Both the position numbers and the translations under genes were made by a program. This document shows positions 33,275 through 42,614 of a stretch of DNA of 64,000 bases, piece after piece. Every line of letters begins with the position of its first letter. Within the stretch, counting starts at the first letter, position 1. Under the pieces are notes generated by a model. The model saw only the letters and a program-made list of their open reading frames with translations, made no database searches and had not been told where the DNA came from. The stretch is taken from NCBI GenBank assembly GCA_947503835.1, contig CANNFM010000003.1, positions 124,001-188,000 of the forward strand, written 5' to 3'. Source of the DNA: an uncultured Aquimarina sp. GTDB lineage: Bacteria > Bacteroidota > Bacteroidia > Flavobacteriales > Flavobacteriaceae.

Positions 33275-35251
33275 ATGAAGAAAACGGCCTTTACATTTTT
33301 AACTCTGTGTCTAATATGCTTCTCGGTTTTTTCACAAAATCGACTGTCAGGAGTTGACCTTTCCCAGATAAGAACATTAAAAGATTCATTGATATTTGAT
33401 AAAGCAATCAATGATTTACAAAAGCTTATTACCGAAGAACAATTAACTAAAGCACAACAATTATCCGATCAACTTATCAGAATAGGTAATACTATAGGAT
33501 ATATAAAAGGCTTAGGTCTAGCCTATAGAGAAAAAGGAGTTGTAAGTACTGAGTACAATAAAAATGTAGAGTCTGATGAAAATTTTAAGAAAGCAGTAGA
33601 ATATTTTGAGGAGATCAATTACCTAGAGGGGTTGGCTATGGTTTGCAATTCGAGATTTATTATTGAACAAAGTAGGGGGAATTTTGAAAAAGCAGCCGAT
33701 TATCTTCTAGAAGCTAAATTGTACAGAGAACAACTAAATGATAGTATTGGTTTATCAGGCATTTATAATAATTTGGCGATAATCTATAAGGAACTCAGAA
33801 ATATACCTTCTTCCGAAGAATATTACTTAAAATCCATAACACTTAGAAAGCAATTAAAGTTAAAAGGCCTAGGGCTGGTTATGAATAACTTGGCATTATT
33901 GTATACCGAAAATGGTAATCTTTCTAAGGCAAAAAGTATATTGCCTGAAGCATTGAAAATTAACAAAGCAGAAAATGATGTAAGGCATACAGCCCAATCC
34001 TATAGTATTATGGCCAAAGTTGCCCTGTACAACGAAAACTATAAAACTGCAAAAAAATACTACGATACGACTTTATGTGTAGCAAGCCAAACCAATTTTA
34101 AGCTCCTGGTGATTAACGCCAAACAACAATTGGGTATAATTGCGCTAAAAGAAAGGCAATACAATAAGGCAGAGGAGTTGTTAAAAATTGCCCGAGAAGA
34201 TTTTATTAAAGCTAATGCAATACCATTGGTATTAAAGAATTATCAATATTCATTCAAATTAGACTCTACAAGAGGTAATCTATTAGGAGCTATAAACTGG
34301 CAGAAAAAATATCAGAAGCTTTTAGATAAAAGAATGTCCGATATAACGGCTAAGAAAGTTGAAAAAACGAAGTCACAATATGAGGCAGAATTAGAACAAC
34401 TTAAATTAATTGAAGAGCAAGAGAAAAGAGAACGCGAAACAAAGGCTAAATTGTTTAAATTCCGTTTAGTTGCCTATATAGCTATTGCGGCAGGTTTAGT
34501 TATTCTTACATTTTTAATTTTGATAATTAGAACCCGAAATGAACGAAAGAGGCTGATAGCCATGCTTGATAACTCTAACAAAGTAAAAAATAAATTATTT
34601 TCTATAATTGCTCACGATTTAAAAAATGAAATCAATGGCCTAGAAGGTAGTCTTAACCTGTTGAAAGATAACTCTATTTCTGAAAATGAATTTAAAGAAA
34701 TCATTCCATTACTTGCAAGCGGAACACATCAGACTTCTATACTTTTACATAATTTACTAAATTGGTCAAAATCGCAATTGAAAGAGTTAAATGCAAATCC
34801 TACCTCTTTTGATATTTCAGAAGTTATTTGTGATAAATTCACCTTTTTTGAGCAGAAAGCACAGAAAAAAAATATTAAACTTATCAATAATCTAAATCCC
34901 ACTATGATTTATGCTGATAAGGACATGTTTGCTATTGTTGCGCAAAACTTAATTGCAAACGCGATTAAATTTTGTAATTCGGGAGATTCTATAGCATTGC
35001 TTTCTGAAGAGAAAGATGGTAGTTATGAAATATGTTTTAAAGATACAGGTATTGGTATTGACCCAAGTCATATCCACAAATTATTTGCCGAGGATACCTA
35101 TACAACTCGAGGCACTCAAAATGAGACAGGAACAGGTCTTGGTCTTAAAATATGCAAAGAGCTTATTGAGCTTAATCAAGGTAAAATCGAAGTAAAAAGT
35201 GCTCTTGGTTCTGGTAGTGTTTTCTGTATTTCATTACCTAAGGCGGCATAA
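33275..35251 (+). CDS. TPR-containing sensor histidine kinase
   Basis: A 658-aa protein with a signal peptide and then five to seven TPR units in the periplasm (residues about 30-350, e.g. SGIYNNLAIIYKELRNIPSS). It has a coiled segment, one membrane helix (RLVAYIAIAAGLVILTFLIL, about 395-417), and a HisKA domain with the phospho-His in FSIIAHDLKNEING. The HATPase domain has NLIANAIKFCN, KDTGIGIDP and GTGLGLKICKEL. No response regulator gene is adjacent, so it is an orphan two-component sensor. Confidence 0.92.
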   Translation: MKKTAFTFLTLCLICFSVFSQNRLSGVDLSQIRTLKDSLIFDKAINDLQKLITEEQLTKAQQLSDQLIRIGNTIGYIKGLGLAYREKGVVSTEYNKNVESDENFKKAVEYFEEINYLEGLAMVCNSRFIIEQSRGNFEKAADYLLEAKLYREQLNDSIGLSGIYNNLAIIYKELRNIPSSEEYYLKSITLRKQLKLKGLGLVMNNLALLYTENGNLSKAKSILPEALKINKAENDVRHTAQSYSIMAKVALYNENYKTAKKYYDTTLCVASQTNFKLLVINAKQQLGIIALKERQYNKAEELLKIAREDFIKANAIPLVLKNYQYSFKLDSTRGNLLGAINWQKKYQKLLDKRMSDITAKKVEKTKSQYEAELEQLKLIEEQEKRERETKAKLFKFRLVAYIAIAAGLVILTFLILIIRTRNERKRLIAMLDNSNKVKNKLFSIIAHDLKNEINGLEGSLNLLKDNSISENEFKEIIPLLASGTHQTSILLHNLLNWSKSQLKELNANPTSFDISEVICDKFTFFEQKAQKKNIKLINNLNPTMIYADKDMFAIVAQNLIANAIKFCNSGDSIALLSEEKDGSYEICFKDTGIGIDPSHIHKLFAEDTYTTRGTQNETGTGLGLKICKELIELNQGKIEVKSALGSGSVFCISLPKAA

Positions 35252-35285
35252 TAGAAATAGTTTAAAATAAGAACAGAATCTTATA

Positions 35286-36578
35286 TTATTTATCTACCAA
35301 TGTTCTAAATTGATAAAAGAAACGTTCAATAAGTCTAAGATCTTCTGTTATGATTTCTACCACACCTCTCATTTCCTGTTTAAAAGGGATTTCTTTACCA
35401 TAAGTGGTAATAAGTTTTTCGGGTAACTCTACATTGATTAAATACAATCCGTCTTTATCTGGTAAAAGAGATATATGTTTTACTTTTCCTTTTAGAGTTC
35501 CAAATTCATCATCAGGAAAATTTTCTAACCTAATATTAGCTATTTGTCCTAACTTTATTTTTCCTGAGTTTTGTGAAGGTGCCTTTATTTTTGCTAGATA
35601 AGAAGAATCCTCAGATGGTATTACAATAAATACGAGATCACCCTGTGTTACTGTCTGATTTTTAGTCCAAAAATTAAGAAATGATACCCGACCTTCTATA
35701 TTAGATTTAAGGACATATTGCAACTCCCAATCCTTGATGCTCTTTTTTAATTGATCAAAGGATTGCAATACTTTTTTGAATAGGTTTATTTCTTCTTTTC
35801 TTTTGTTAATTTCTGTACCCTTGGATGTTTTAGTAGCATTACTAATATTTTCTTTTATTTGAGATAATTGTACATCATTGCTCTCGTAATTACGCTTAAC
35901 CTGAAGGTAATCCAATTCTTTACTTTCATATTCTTGAGTAGAGATTACCCCTTTTTCAAATAAGTTTTTTTGCCTTTGTAATTCTTTTCTTTTAAATTCT
36001 AGTTCGGTCTTACTAAGTTTTTTCTGGGCTTTTAGACTTTGTTGTCTTCTATATAATTCTGATAATGATATTTGATTGGCTAAAGCTTCATTAGAAAATG
36101 GCTGAAGCTCTTTATTAAGAATATATTCGGAATAGCTGTTTTCAAATAAAGCAAAATTGGTTTCGATATCACCAAGAAATAAAACCGGCAATTCATCTAG
36201 AGGAAAAGTAAAGGATTTATTGCTTATTTTGATGGTATCAACAACGGATTTAAGCAAAAATATATCTTCATAATTTGCAGAGCTTTGTAAAATAGCCAAA
36301 GGAGTATTTTCGGGTACGATTTGGCCATCTTCTACAAGTATAGATTCTATTTTTCCACTCACTTTGGCATACTCTTTTTGTGGCGGAATTTGTGTAGTGA
36401 TTATGGCTTCTGCAGGGATTACATCTGGATATTTGATCAACCATGATAGAAATAGTAGTAGAAGTACTACAATTAGGATTAATAGATTTCCCCATCTAAT
36501 CATCCAATTAGGAATACGAGTAAGTATTTCTTGTACTTCTTCACTACGTAATTGTATATCGTCTATATTATCTGGCAT
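35286..36578 (-). CDS. HlyD-family adaptor of a peptide exporter
   Basis: A 430-aa membrane fusion protein: one N-terminal helix (LLILIVVLLLLFLSWLIKY, about residues 31-52), a biotinyl-lipoyl-like half (VSGKIESILVEDGQIVPENT), a long coiled-coil (residues about 150-270) and a beta-barrel with GDLVFIVIPSE. Together with the C39 ABC transporter it forms the inner-membrane part of a type I exporter. It is the most downstream gene of the locus; no TolC-like gene lies nearby. Confidence 0.88.
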   Translation of the reverse strand: MPDNIDDIQLRSEEVQEILTRIPNWMIRWGNLLILIVVLLLLFLSWLIKYPDVIPAEAIITTQIPPQKEYAKVSGKIESILVEDGQIVPENTPLAILQSSANYEDIFLLKSVVDTIKISNKSFTFPLDELPVLFLGDIETNFALFENSYSEYILNKELQPFSNEALANQISLSELYRRQQSLKAQKKLSKTELEFKRKELQRQKNLFEKGVISTQEYESKELDYLQVKRNYESNDVQLSQIKENISNATKTSKGTEINKRKEEINLFKKVLQSFDQLKKSIKDWELQYVLKSNIEGRVSFLNFWTKNQTVTQGDLVFIVIPSEDSSYLAKIKAPSQNSGKIKLGQIANIRLENFPDDEFGTLKGKVKHISLLPDKDGLYLINVELPEKLITTYGKEIPFKQEMRGVVEIITEDLRLIERFFYQFRTLVDK

Positions 36579-36597
36579 AATATTTTAATTAAGAATT

Positions 36598-36753
36598 ATA
36601 AATTAAGAATTCTCAAATTTTAGATTTAGTTGTTTTTTGAATTGAACCAATTATCTATAATAATTTAACACATAATAATGCAAAATCATAACTTTTAGTT
36701 TGAACAATATTTTCTTTTTTCATCTAATTAGTAACTCTTAATTCGTAATTTAT
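36598..36753. repeat. Imperfect inverted-repeat element between hlyD-like and ABC genes
   Basis: ATAAATTAAGAATT (36598-36611) and AATTCGTAATTTAT (36740-36753) pair with one mismatch and enclose about 130 AT-rich bases. It fills the 184-base gap in an otherwise compact operon and looks like a small inserted element. Confidence 0.5.
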
Positions 36754-36762
36754 GATTGAGCT

Positions 36763-38967
36763 TTATTTTCCTAATTCGAGCTGATTTTTTACTAAGTTAT
36801 AATAGTTTCCTTTCTTTTTGATCAAAGATTCATGATTCCCCACTTCTACAATTTTTCCTTTGTCTAAAACTACGATCTGATGTGCATTTTTAACGGTACT
36901 TAATCTATGGGCTATCACCATAACCGTTTTATCTTTAAAAAAGGTATCTAACTTTTCCATAATTACCTTTTCATTATTAGCATCAAGTGCTGAAGTGGCC
37001 TCATCAAAGAATAAAAATTTTGGGTTTTTATAGACGGCCCGGGCTATAAATAATCTTTGCTTTTGACCTGTACTTAAACCTACACCTTCCATTCCGATTT
37101 TAGTGTTGTACGATAACGGAAGAGATTCGATAAACTCTTTAATGTTAGCTACATCTACAGCATGGGCTAATTTTTTCTTATCTACATAATCTTCTCCAAC
37201 AGCGATATTATTGGCAATAGTATCATTAAAGATATAGCCTTCTTGCATTACAACACCAAAATGATCTCTCCATGCCTTTTGAGATACATTGCTGAGGTCA
37301 TGAGAGCCTATAAAAATTTGACCTTCATCGGGTTCGTAAAATTTAAGCAATAGTTTCATTAAGGTAGTTTTTCCACTACCACTTACTCCTACAACAGCTG
37401 TAATTTTATTGGCAGGAATCACAAGGTTTAAATTTTCTAGAACAGGTTTATCAGAACCCACATATCTAAAACTTAAGTCTTTGATTTCAAAACTAGAATT
37501 TTCAGAAATTTCTCTTATTTTTTCATCTCCTGGTTGCTCTTCATCTTCTTTATTGTGAATCTCTCCTAAACGTTCTAGAGAGATTTGGGCATCCTGAAGT
37601 TCTCTAAGAAAGTTGATTAGTTGAGAGATAGGAGCATTTAATTGGCCTACAATGGCTGTAATCGCAAGCATCATACCTAGTGTTATATCACCATCTATAA
37701 CTAGCTTTGCAGAAAGCACTGTGATAAAAATATTTTTAAGCTCATTTATAAATGACGAACCCACATTTTGATATTGTTCGAGTGCTAAGTTTTCGATAGA
37801 AATTCTAAACAATTTTGCTTGAACAAATTCCCAGTTCCATCGTTTCCTCTTTTCTGCATTATGAAGTTTTATTTCCTGCATACCATTCACCAACTCAATA
37901 ACCTTGCTTTGCTCCTCGCTGATTTGTGAAAAACGTTTATAATCAAGTTTTTTACGTTTTTTGAAGAATATTAGTATCCAGATAAAATAGAGGGTGCTAC
38001 CGATAGCAAAAACACCAAAAATAGGGATGCTATAGTATATCAAAACAATACTAAATACAACCAGATTTACCATCGAGAACAAAACGCTCAAAGAAGACAT
38101 CGTTAGTATTTGCTCTATACGTTTATGATCATTAATTCTTTGTAATAGATCTCCCGTCATCTTTACATCAAAATATGAGATCGGCAAATTCATGAGTTTA
38201 ATAAAGAAGTCAGAAATTAGTGAGATATTAATTCTGGTACTTAGGTGTAAAAGAATCCAACTTCTTAAAACATCAATTACTGTTCTACCAATAAATAAGG
38301 AAAGCATAGCAATTAGAACAAGATATACGAAATTTAGATCCTGGTTTTTGATTCCTATATCTACTATACTCTGTGTTAAGAAAGGAGTGATAAGCTGTAG
38401 TAAACTTCCTGCTGCCAGACCTAATATAAGCTGTATGATGAATGTTTTGTATTTAAAAACATATTTGGATATAAACTTAAAACCAAACTTTTCTTCTTGT
38501 TCATCTAAATCATCGTTATAAAATTTGGGAGTTGGTTCTACTAATAATGCAACACCTTCTTCGGTATTTTCATTTGCATTATTACCGATCCATGCTTTTA
38601 TAAATTCATCTTTAGAATATGTAATTAAACCATGTGCAGGATCTGAAACATAAATGGTAACATCACCTTTTCGTGTTCTCTTAACTTTGTATACTACTAC
38701 ATAGTGTACTTTGTTCCAATGTACAATACAAGGTAGAGGTACTTCTTCTAATTTATTTAATGAAATTTTAACTCCAAGAGATCTAAAACCTATTTGCTCT
38801 ACAGCATCACTTAAACCTAAAAGAGAGCTCCCTTCACGAGTTGTTTCACTTAATGCTCTGAGTTTTGCTGTATTAAGCAGTTTTCCGTAATGTTTTGCAA
38901 TAATCTTAATGCATGTAGGCCCACAATCTTTGGCTTCAGCTTGATGATAAAAGGGAAATTTAGGCAT
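36763..38967 (-). CDS. Peptidase-containing ABC transporter (C39, PCAT)
   Basis: A 734-aa transporter. Residues 1-135 are a C39 peptidase with the catalytic Cys in KDCGPTC (C15), the His in VHWNKVHYVVVY and the Asp in VSDPAHG. A six-helix exporter domain follows (about 170-440), then the ATPase with GVSGSGKTT, LSTGQKQRLFIARA, FFDEATSALD and IAHRLST. Such proteins cut the leader after a double glycine and export the peptide. The substrate is most likely the GG-type precursor at 41960. All catalytic residues are present. Confidence 0.95.
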   Translation of the reverse strand: MPKFPFYHQAEAKDCGPTCIKIIAKHYGKLLNTAKLRALSETTREGSSLLGLSDAVEQIGFRSLGVKISLNKLEEVPLPCIVHWNKVHYVVVYKVKRTRKGDVTIYVSDPAHGLITYSKDEFIKAWIGNNANENTEEGVALLVEPTPKFYNDDLDEQEEKFGFKFISKYVFKYKTFIIQLILGLAAGSLLQLITPFLTQSIVDIGIKNQDLNFVYLVLIAMLSLFIGRTVIDVLRSWILLHLSTRINISLISDFFIKLMNLPISYFDVKMTGDLLQRINDHKRIEQILTMSSLSVLFSMVNLVVFSIVLIYYSIPIFGVFAIGSTLYFIWILIFFKKRKKLDYKRFSQISEEQSKVIELVNGMQEIKLHNAEKRKRWNWEFVQAKLFRISIENLALEQYQNVGSSFINELKNIFITVLSAKLVIDGDITLGMMLAITAIVGQLNAPISQLINFLRELQDAQISLERLGEIHNKEDEEQPGDEKIREISENSSFEIKDLSFRYVGSDKPVLENLNLVIPANKITAVVGVSGSGKTTLMKLLLKFYEPDEGQIFIGSHDLSNVSQKAWRDHFGVVMQEGYIFNDTIANNIAVGEDYVDKKKLAHAVDVANIKEFIESLPLSYNTKIGMEGVGLSTGQKQRLFIARAVYKNPKFLFFDEATSALDANNEKVIMEKLDTFFKDKTVMVIAHRLSTVKNAHQIVVLDKGKIVEVGNHESLIKKKGNYYNLVKNQLELGK

Positions 38968-39013
38968 TAACTATTTTTAATTGATTTGATTTTTGTGCGA
39001 AAAATTGATCATC

Positions 39014-40594
39014 TTATCCCAGAAGATCTTCTACAAAGAAAAGTAATTCTTTTCTATTATACTCTTTTGGGTATGATTTCCCTTCTATAAGGATTTCAGG
39101 AGTAAAATTTTTGTTATGTTCAATACACCAATTGCTTTGTTCTTTTAGTACCTCAAAAAAACTTTCTGTACTACAAAACTCCCATTTTCGAAACCATTTT
39201 TCTGGTTCTAAATTTATATAAGCATCATGCATAGCATTCATACACTTTTCTTCACCTTCATTATGGAATAACTCAATAAGTCGAGCAGTAATTTTAGTAC
39301 TGTCAATATCATGAGAAGAAACAGGTACGTTAAATCTAATAATGATTTGTATTTGGTCTTTATTGAGATGTAATAGTTGCTCGACTAAAGTGTGAACTTC
39401 TTTACAATGACTGCAAGAAGGATTGGTTATTATAGTAATATTTAATGCGGGATTCTCTGTTTTATTACCTAACACAATTTCATTTTCATGAATTACTCCG
39501 GTTGGTGATATATCTGACTTTGATAATAATGTATTAAAAACAGAGTAGTTTCTTTTAAATTTATAATGCTCAATTTTTAGATCTTTTAGCTCAATCTCTT
39601 TCTTTAATAGCGGTGAGACATATGACCATACTATAGATGCAAAAGAAAAATTAAATAATAATAGGAGTAGTGCAGAAAGATCAAAAGATACATTCTTCAT
39701 ACTAAAATCATATAGATAGATAGGTATCACTTGAAGCCATAAAAGAGCAACGATACACAAACAGAGAGTACACCAACTTTTTACAATCTTGAATTGATAA
39801 ATAATAGAATACAATGTAAAGGGGATGGTTAACAAACTTATGATATAAATAAGGTCGAAACTGTTATTACTTACTAGAAACAGAAAGCTAGAAAAGAATA
39901 GGCCTATGAAATATACAATCCCAATATCGCTTAATTTTATAGATCCGAATATAGAAGCTCCCTTAGAGTTTAGGACAGCATCACAACTAACTTTGTTTTG
40001 TCCCAAAGAACAAAAACGATCTAGGGTATTAGATTGTAATCCTAACTCTTTGAGGATAATAAGTATGCTAACTACTATTCCTATACACGATAAAATAGAA
40101 TGTGAAAATTCTATAAAAGTTAGTTTTAACAAGATGAAAGAAGCAATAAGTGATAAAGAAGTAAGTATAATCCCTGCGATTCTCTTGTTGTGGTTTTTAG
40201 TATTTAGATTTATCTCTGCTTCATTGGAATCAATAGCTAAAATAACCCCAGTCCAAATTTTCAGGAACTCCTCTTCAGAAAGTACCTGCGTGTATTCCCT
40301 ACTAAAAACAAGATTTATTTTATCCTTATTTCTTATAAATAGCACAAAATGTTCGCCGGTATCATTTTTAATTTGTGCTAGAAAATGAGATTCTAATTGA
40401 GATAGTGTTTCTTGATTATTAGGAGCTTGTACAGCGACATTCTCTATATTAAAATGATCCAAAACACCAGTAATAGCATGAAGGCTAGGGTAGGTAGGGT
40501 GGCTTAATAATTGAAATTTAACTTCTTCTTCATCTACAGTGATTTTGTTTTTTCTTAGTAGTTTGTACAGAAGGTAAACAACAGAATCTTTCAT
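39014..40594 (-). CDS. C39-like / VKOR / thioredoxin fusion protein
   Basis: A 526-aa membrane protein. Residues 1-130 resemble a C39-type domain without the catalytic Cys (SVVYLLYKLLRKNKITVDEE). Residues 145-310 are a VKOR domain with the paired cysteines FCSLGQNKVSCDAVLNSKGA and the redox CxxC WCTLC. Residues 375-526 are a thioredoxin-like domain with NPSCSHCKEVH. VKOR oxidises the thioredoxin, which makes disulfides in the periplasm. Here the likely client is the four-cysteine peptide. The C39-like part may bind the leader. Confidence 0.88.
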   Translation of the reverse strand: MKDSVVYLLYKLLRKNKITVDEEEVKFQLLSHPTYPSLHAITGVLDHFNIENVAVQAPNNQETLSQLESHFLAQIKNDTGEHFVLFIRNKDKINLVFSREYTQVLSEEEFLKIWTGVILAIDSNEAEINLNTKNHNKRIAGIILTSLSLIASFILLKLTFIEFSHSILSCIGIVVSILIILKELGLQSNTLDRFCSLGQNKVSCDAVLNSKGASIFGSIKLSDIGIVYFIGLFFSSFLFLVSNNSFDLIYIISLLTIPFTLYSIIYQFKIVKSWCTLCLCIVALLWLQVIPIYLYDFSMKNVSFDLSALLLLLFNFSFASIVWSYVSPLLKKEIELKDLKIEHYKFKRNYSVFNTLLSKSDISPTGVIHENEIVLGNKTENPALNITIITNPSCSHCKEVHTLVEQLLHLNKDQIQIIIRFNVPVSSHDIDSTKITARLIELFHNEGEEKCMNAMHDAYINLEPEKWFRKWEFCSTESFFEVLKEQSNWCIEHNKNFTPEILIEGKSYPKEYNRKELLFFVEDLLG

Positions 40595-40603
40595 AAAACT
40601 ATG

Positions 40604-41884
40604 TTATAATGTTACAGGATTTAAAATTTCTATAAGTAACGTTTTTTCTAGTACAAAGGACATAATTTTATTTTTAAATTTTGATAAATCACCCTGAAAT
40701 TGTTTCATGAGTGCTTTATCTTGAGATAATTCATCATATAATTCCTTCATAGATACAGCTTCTAAAAAATATAAAAGAATAGAGTCCCAACCTTCTAACT
40801 CTTTTTTATGTATTTGTTGATCATGAGGAATTGAATACTCTACGGTTATTGGCTCTGATTCAAAATCGATAACACATTTTTCATTGATCTTAAATTTAGT
40901 AGTCCAAAGATCGTCTATAGATATTCGATCCATAAAAGAATAGAAATCATGTATGTACTGTATTCTTTTTTCTGGAATTTGTGTTGTGAAATATTGATCT
41001 CCAAAATGTTTTCGAAGCTTTTTGTTTAGGTGCTTATAATATTCTGGAAAATGGTAGCTTAATCGTGCTTCTATTTGTTCACAAGCGAAGACTGATTTTT
41101 TTGCATAGCCAATGCAATGTATATATTTAGATGAAATAGGTATAGAACTGAAGTCTATTATTTCGGCAAAATTGGGAGCAACTTCTTCAAATAAATATTG
41201 GACTCTTAGATTTTTGTTTTCTGATAATGTATACCCTAACTGTTGCTCAAAGATAGTATTGAATATGCCTACATCCAGGTTTTTTAAATGATGCGTATTC
41301 GTTTCGATTAGATTGAATGCCTTGTCTTTTAATTCTTTGAAAAAACTCAGATTTTTACCTCCAATAAAACCTGCATTATGAGCTAATATTTTCCCGTTTT
41401 TATAAAAAGAATGAATTAGTTCTTCGGGGATAGAATCAAAATTAGCAAGCATATACCCAAATGCTTTACCGTAGTTAGGAAAATCCTCTTCTACATTTTG
41501 TGCAATAATATCATATTCATCTATTTTGTATGAGATTTTATCCCAGATAAAGATGTCATTATCAAGATGGATGAATGGATCCTTCTGATCTGCACAAGCG
41601 ACTAATTTACCTAGTGCCCATAGTTTAGGGTTATAATCATTTAAGGTATCCAATTTGGTATGGATCTTAGAATACGGAAGCTCTAATAAATCCTGGAATA
41701 ATTCTTTTCCTCTTTGATCTGTATATAGTTCATTCTCGGGATAAAATTTATTTATAGTCAATGCACTAAGTGCAAAGCTGTAAAAGGCATTTTTTTGATT
41801 TGGCCAGCCACCATTAAATCGTGCATTGGTGTCATCTGAATTGTGATATGCCGGTTTAGTCCAAAAACTTTGAATTATTTTCAT
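40604..41884 (-). CDS. DUF6734-like protein, glycosyltransferase-like
   Basis: A 426-aa protein without signal peptide. MKIIQSFWTKPAYHNSDDTN, FIHLDNDIFIWD and ILAHNAGFIGGK suggest a GT-A-type fold with a D-x-D metal motif (DND). I associate it with DUF6734, which I recall from Bacteroidota peptide loci, but am not certain. It could glycosylate the peptide precursor. The ATG at 41884 (MKIIQSF) is preferred to the in-frame ATG three codons upstream. A terminator lies between it and the precursor gene. Confidence 0.6.
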   Translation of the reverse strand: MKIIQSFWTKPAYHNSDDTNARFNGGWPNQKNAFYSFALSALTINKFYPENELYTDQRGKELFQDLLELPYSKIHTKLDTLNDYNPKLWALGKLVACADQKDPFIHLDNDIFIWDKISYKIDEYDIIAQNVEEDFPNYGKAFGYMLANFDSIPEELIHSFYKNGKILAHNAGFIGGKNLSFFKELKDKAFNLIETNTHHLKNLDVGIFNTIFEQQLGYTLSENKNLRVQYLFEEVAPNFAEIIDFSSIPISSKYIHCIGYAKKSVFACEQIEARLSYHFPEYYKHLNKKLRKHFGDQYFTTQIPEKRIQYIHDFYSFMDRISIDDLWTTKFKINEKCVIDFESEPITVEYSIPHDQQIHKKELEGWDSILLYFLEAVSMKELYDELSQDKALMKQFQGDLSKFKNKIMSFVLEKTLLIEILNPVTL

Positions 41885-41896
41885 TACAATCAAGCT

Positions 41897-41926
41897 TAAA
41901 AAAAGAGGATGTTTCTAACATCCTCT
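41897..41926 (-). terminator. Terminator after the precursor peptide gene
   Basis: Stem AGAGGATGT (41904-41912) and ACATCCTCT (41918-41926). On the minus strand it is followed by seven U. It lies between the precursor and the processing genes, so most transcripts would end after the precursor, with read-through feeding the exporter genes. Confidence 0.85.
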
Positions 41927-41959
41927 AATAGATAATTAACTTCTTTTTGTTGAGAGAAA

Positions 41960-42169
41960 TTATGCTCTACAAAAATTAACACTTTGGTTATCCCAGTATA
42001 AAACACCACAGCTATTACTCCATACTCCATTTGGAGGATAAGTTCTATCTGATGGACATTTAGGATAAGGGCAAGCACCGTAACCAGTATATCCACCGGT
42101 AATTTCTTTAGCTTCAGCCTTGTTTAAAATTTCGCATTTGATTTTTTTCAAAATCTCTGATTTTTTCAT
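41960..42169 (-). CDS. Double-glycine precursor of a cysteine-rich secreted peptide
   Basis: A 69-aa peptide. Residues 1-26 form a GG-type leader ending KAEAKEITGG. The 43-aa core (YTGYGACPYPKCPSDRTYPP at its start) has cysteines at core positions 7, 12, 28 and 41, and many aromatic, Pro and Gly residues, as in exported bacteriocins. The C39 ABC transporter, HlyD protein and VKOR/thioredoxin fusion are encoded just downstream on the same strand. Two disulfides are therefore likely. It does not match a class II bacteriocin family known to me; a signalling peptide is another possibility. Confidence 0.8.
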   Translation of the reverse strand: MKKSEILKKIKCEILNKAEAKEITGGYTGYGACPYPKCPSDRTYPPNGVWSNSCGVLYWDNQSVNFCRA

Positions 42170-42546
42170 AATGATTTGTTTTTAAATGATTAATAATACT
42201 CTAATCTATAGAAATAATAATAGGGCTGAAAAATCGAAAATAGCTCTAACGTTATAGTGTTGATAAAGAATTAGGTTTTGTGATTTTTTTAAGAGTTTTG
42301 GTGCAAAAACAATGGTATTGGTATATGATATTTATGGTTTTTACATATTTTTAATTAATTGTTTGGCGGTCTTTAGGGTTTGTTTTTGCTTTTTGTTTAC
42401 CCTTGTTTTTCTTTGTGGCCAAGTATCTTTGATCCGTAATTTGTTAGGTCATCTTTTGATTTAATACCAACAATACCATTTTAAAAAGTAATAGAGGATA
42501 AACAGAATATGGTGGGTAGAGTGGGGGTGTAGGAGAAGTATGTAAC
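42170..42546. other. Non-coding upstream region of the peptide gene
   Basis: About 375 AT-rich bases between the amylase terminator and the peptide gene. It should carry the peptide promoter (minus strand), but I see no clear TAnnTTTG element. Two stretches of TTTGCTTTTTGTTTACCC type near 42380-42410 are the only notable features. No open frame of interest. Confidence 0.5.
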
Positions 42547-42551
42547 AAAAA

Positions 42552-42578
42552 AAAGAGTGCTTATAATAAGCACTCTTT
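42552..42578 (-). terminator. Terminator of the susCDE-amylase operon
   Basis: AAAGAGTGCTTA (42552-42563) and TAAGCACTCTTT (42567-42578) with a 3-base loop. On the minus strand a U run follows (A run at 42547-42554). Confidence 0.85.
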
Positions 42579-42614
42579 CATCATTTTGGCTAACTCAAAA
42601 TTGTGTGAATATCA

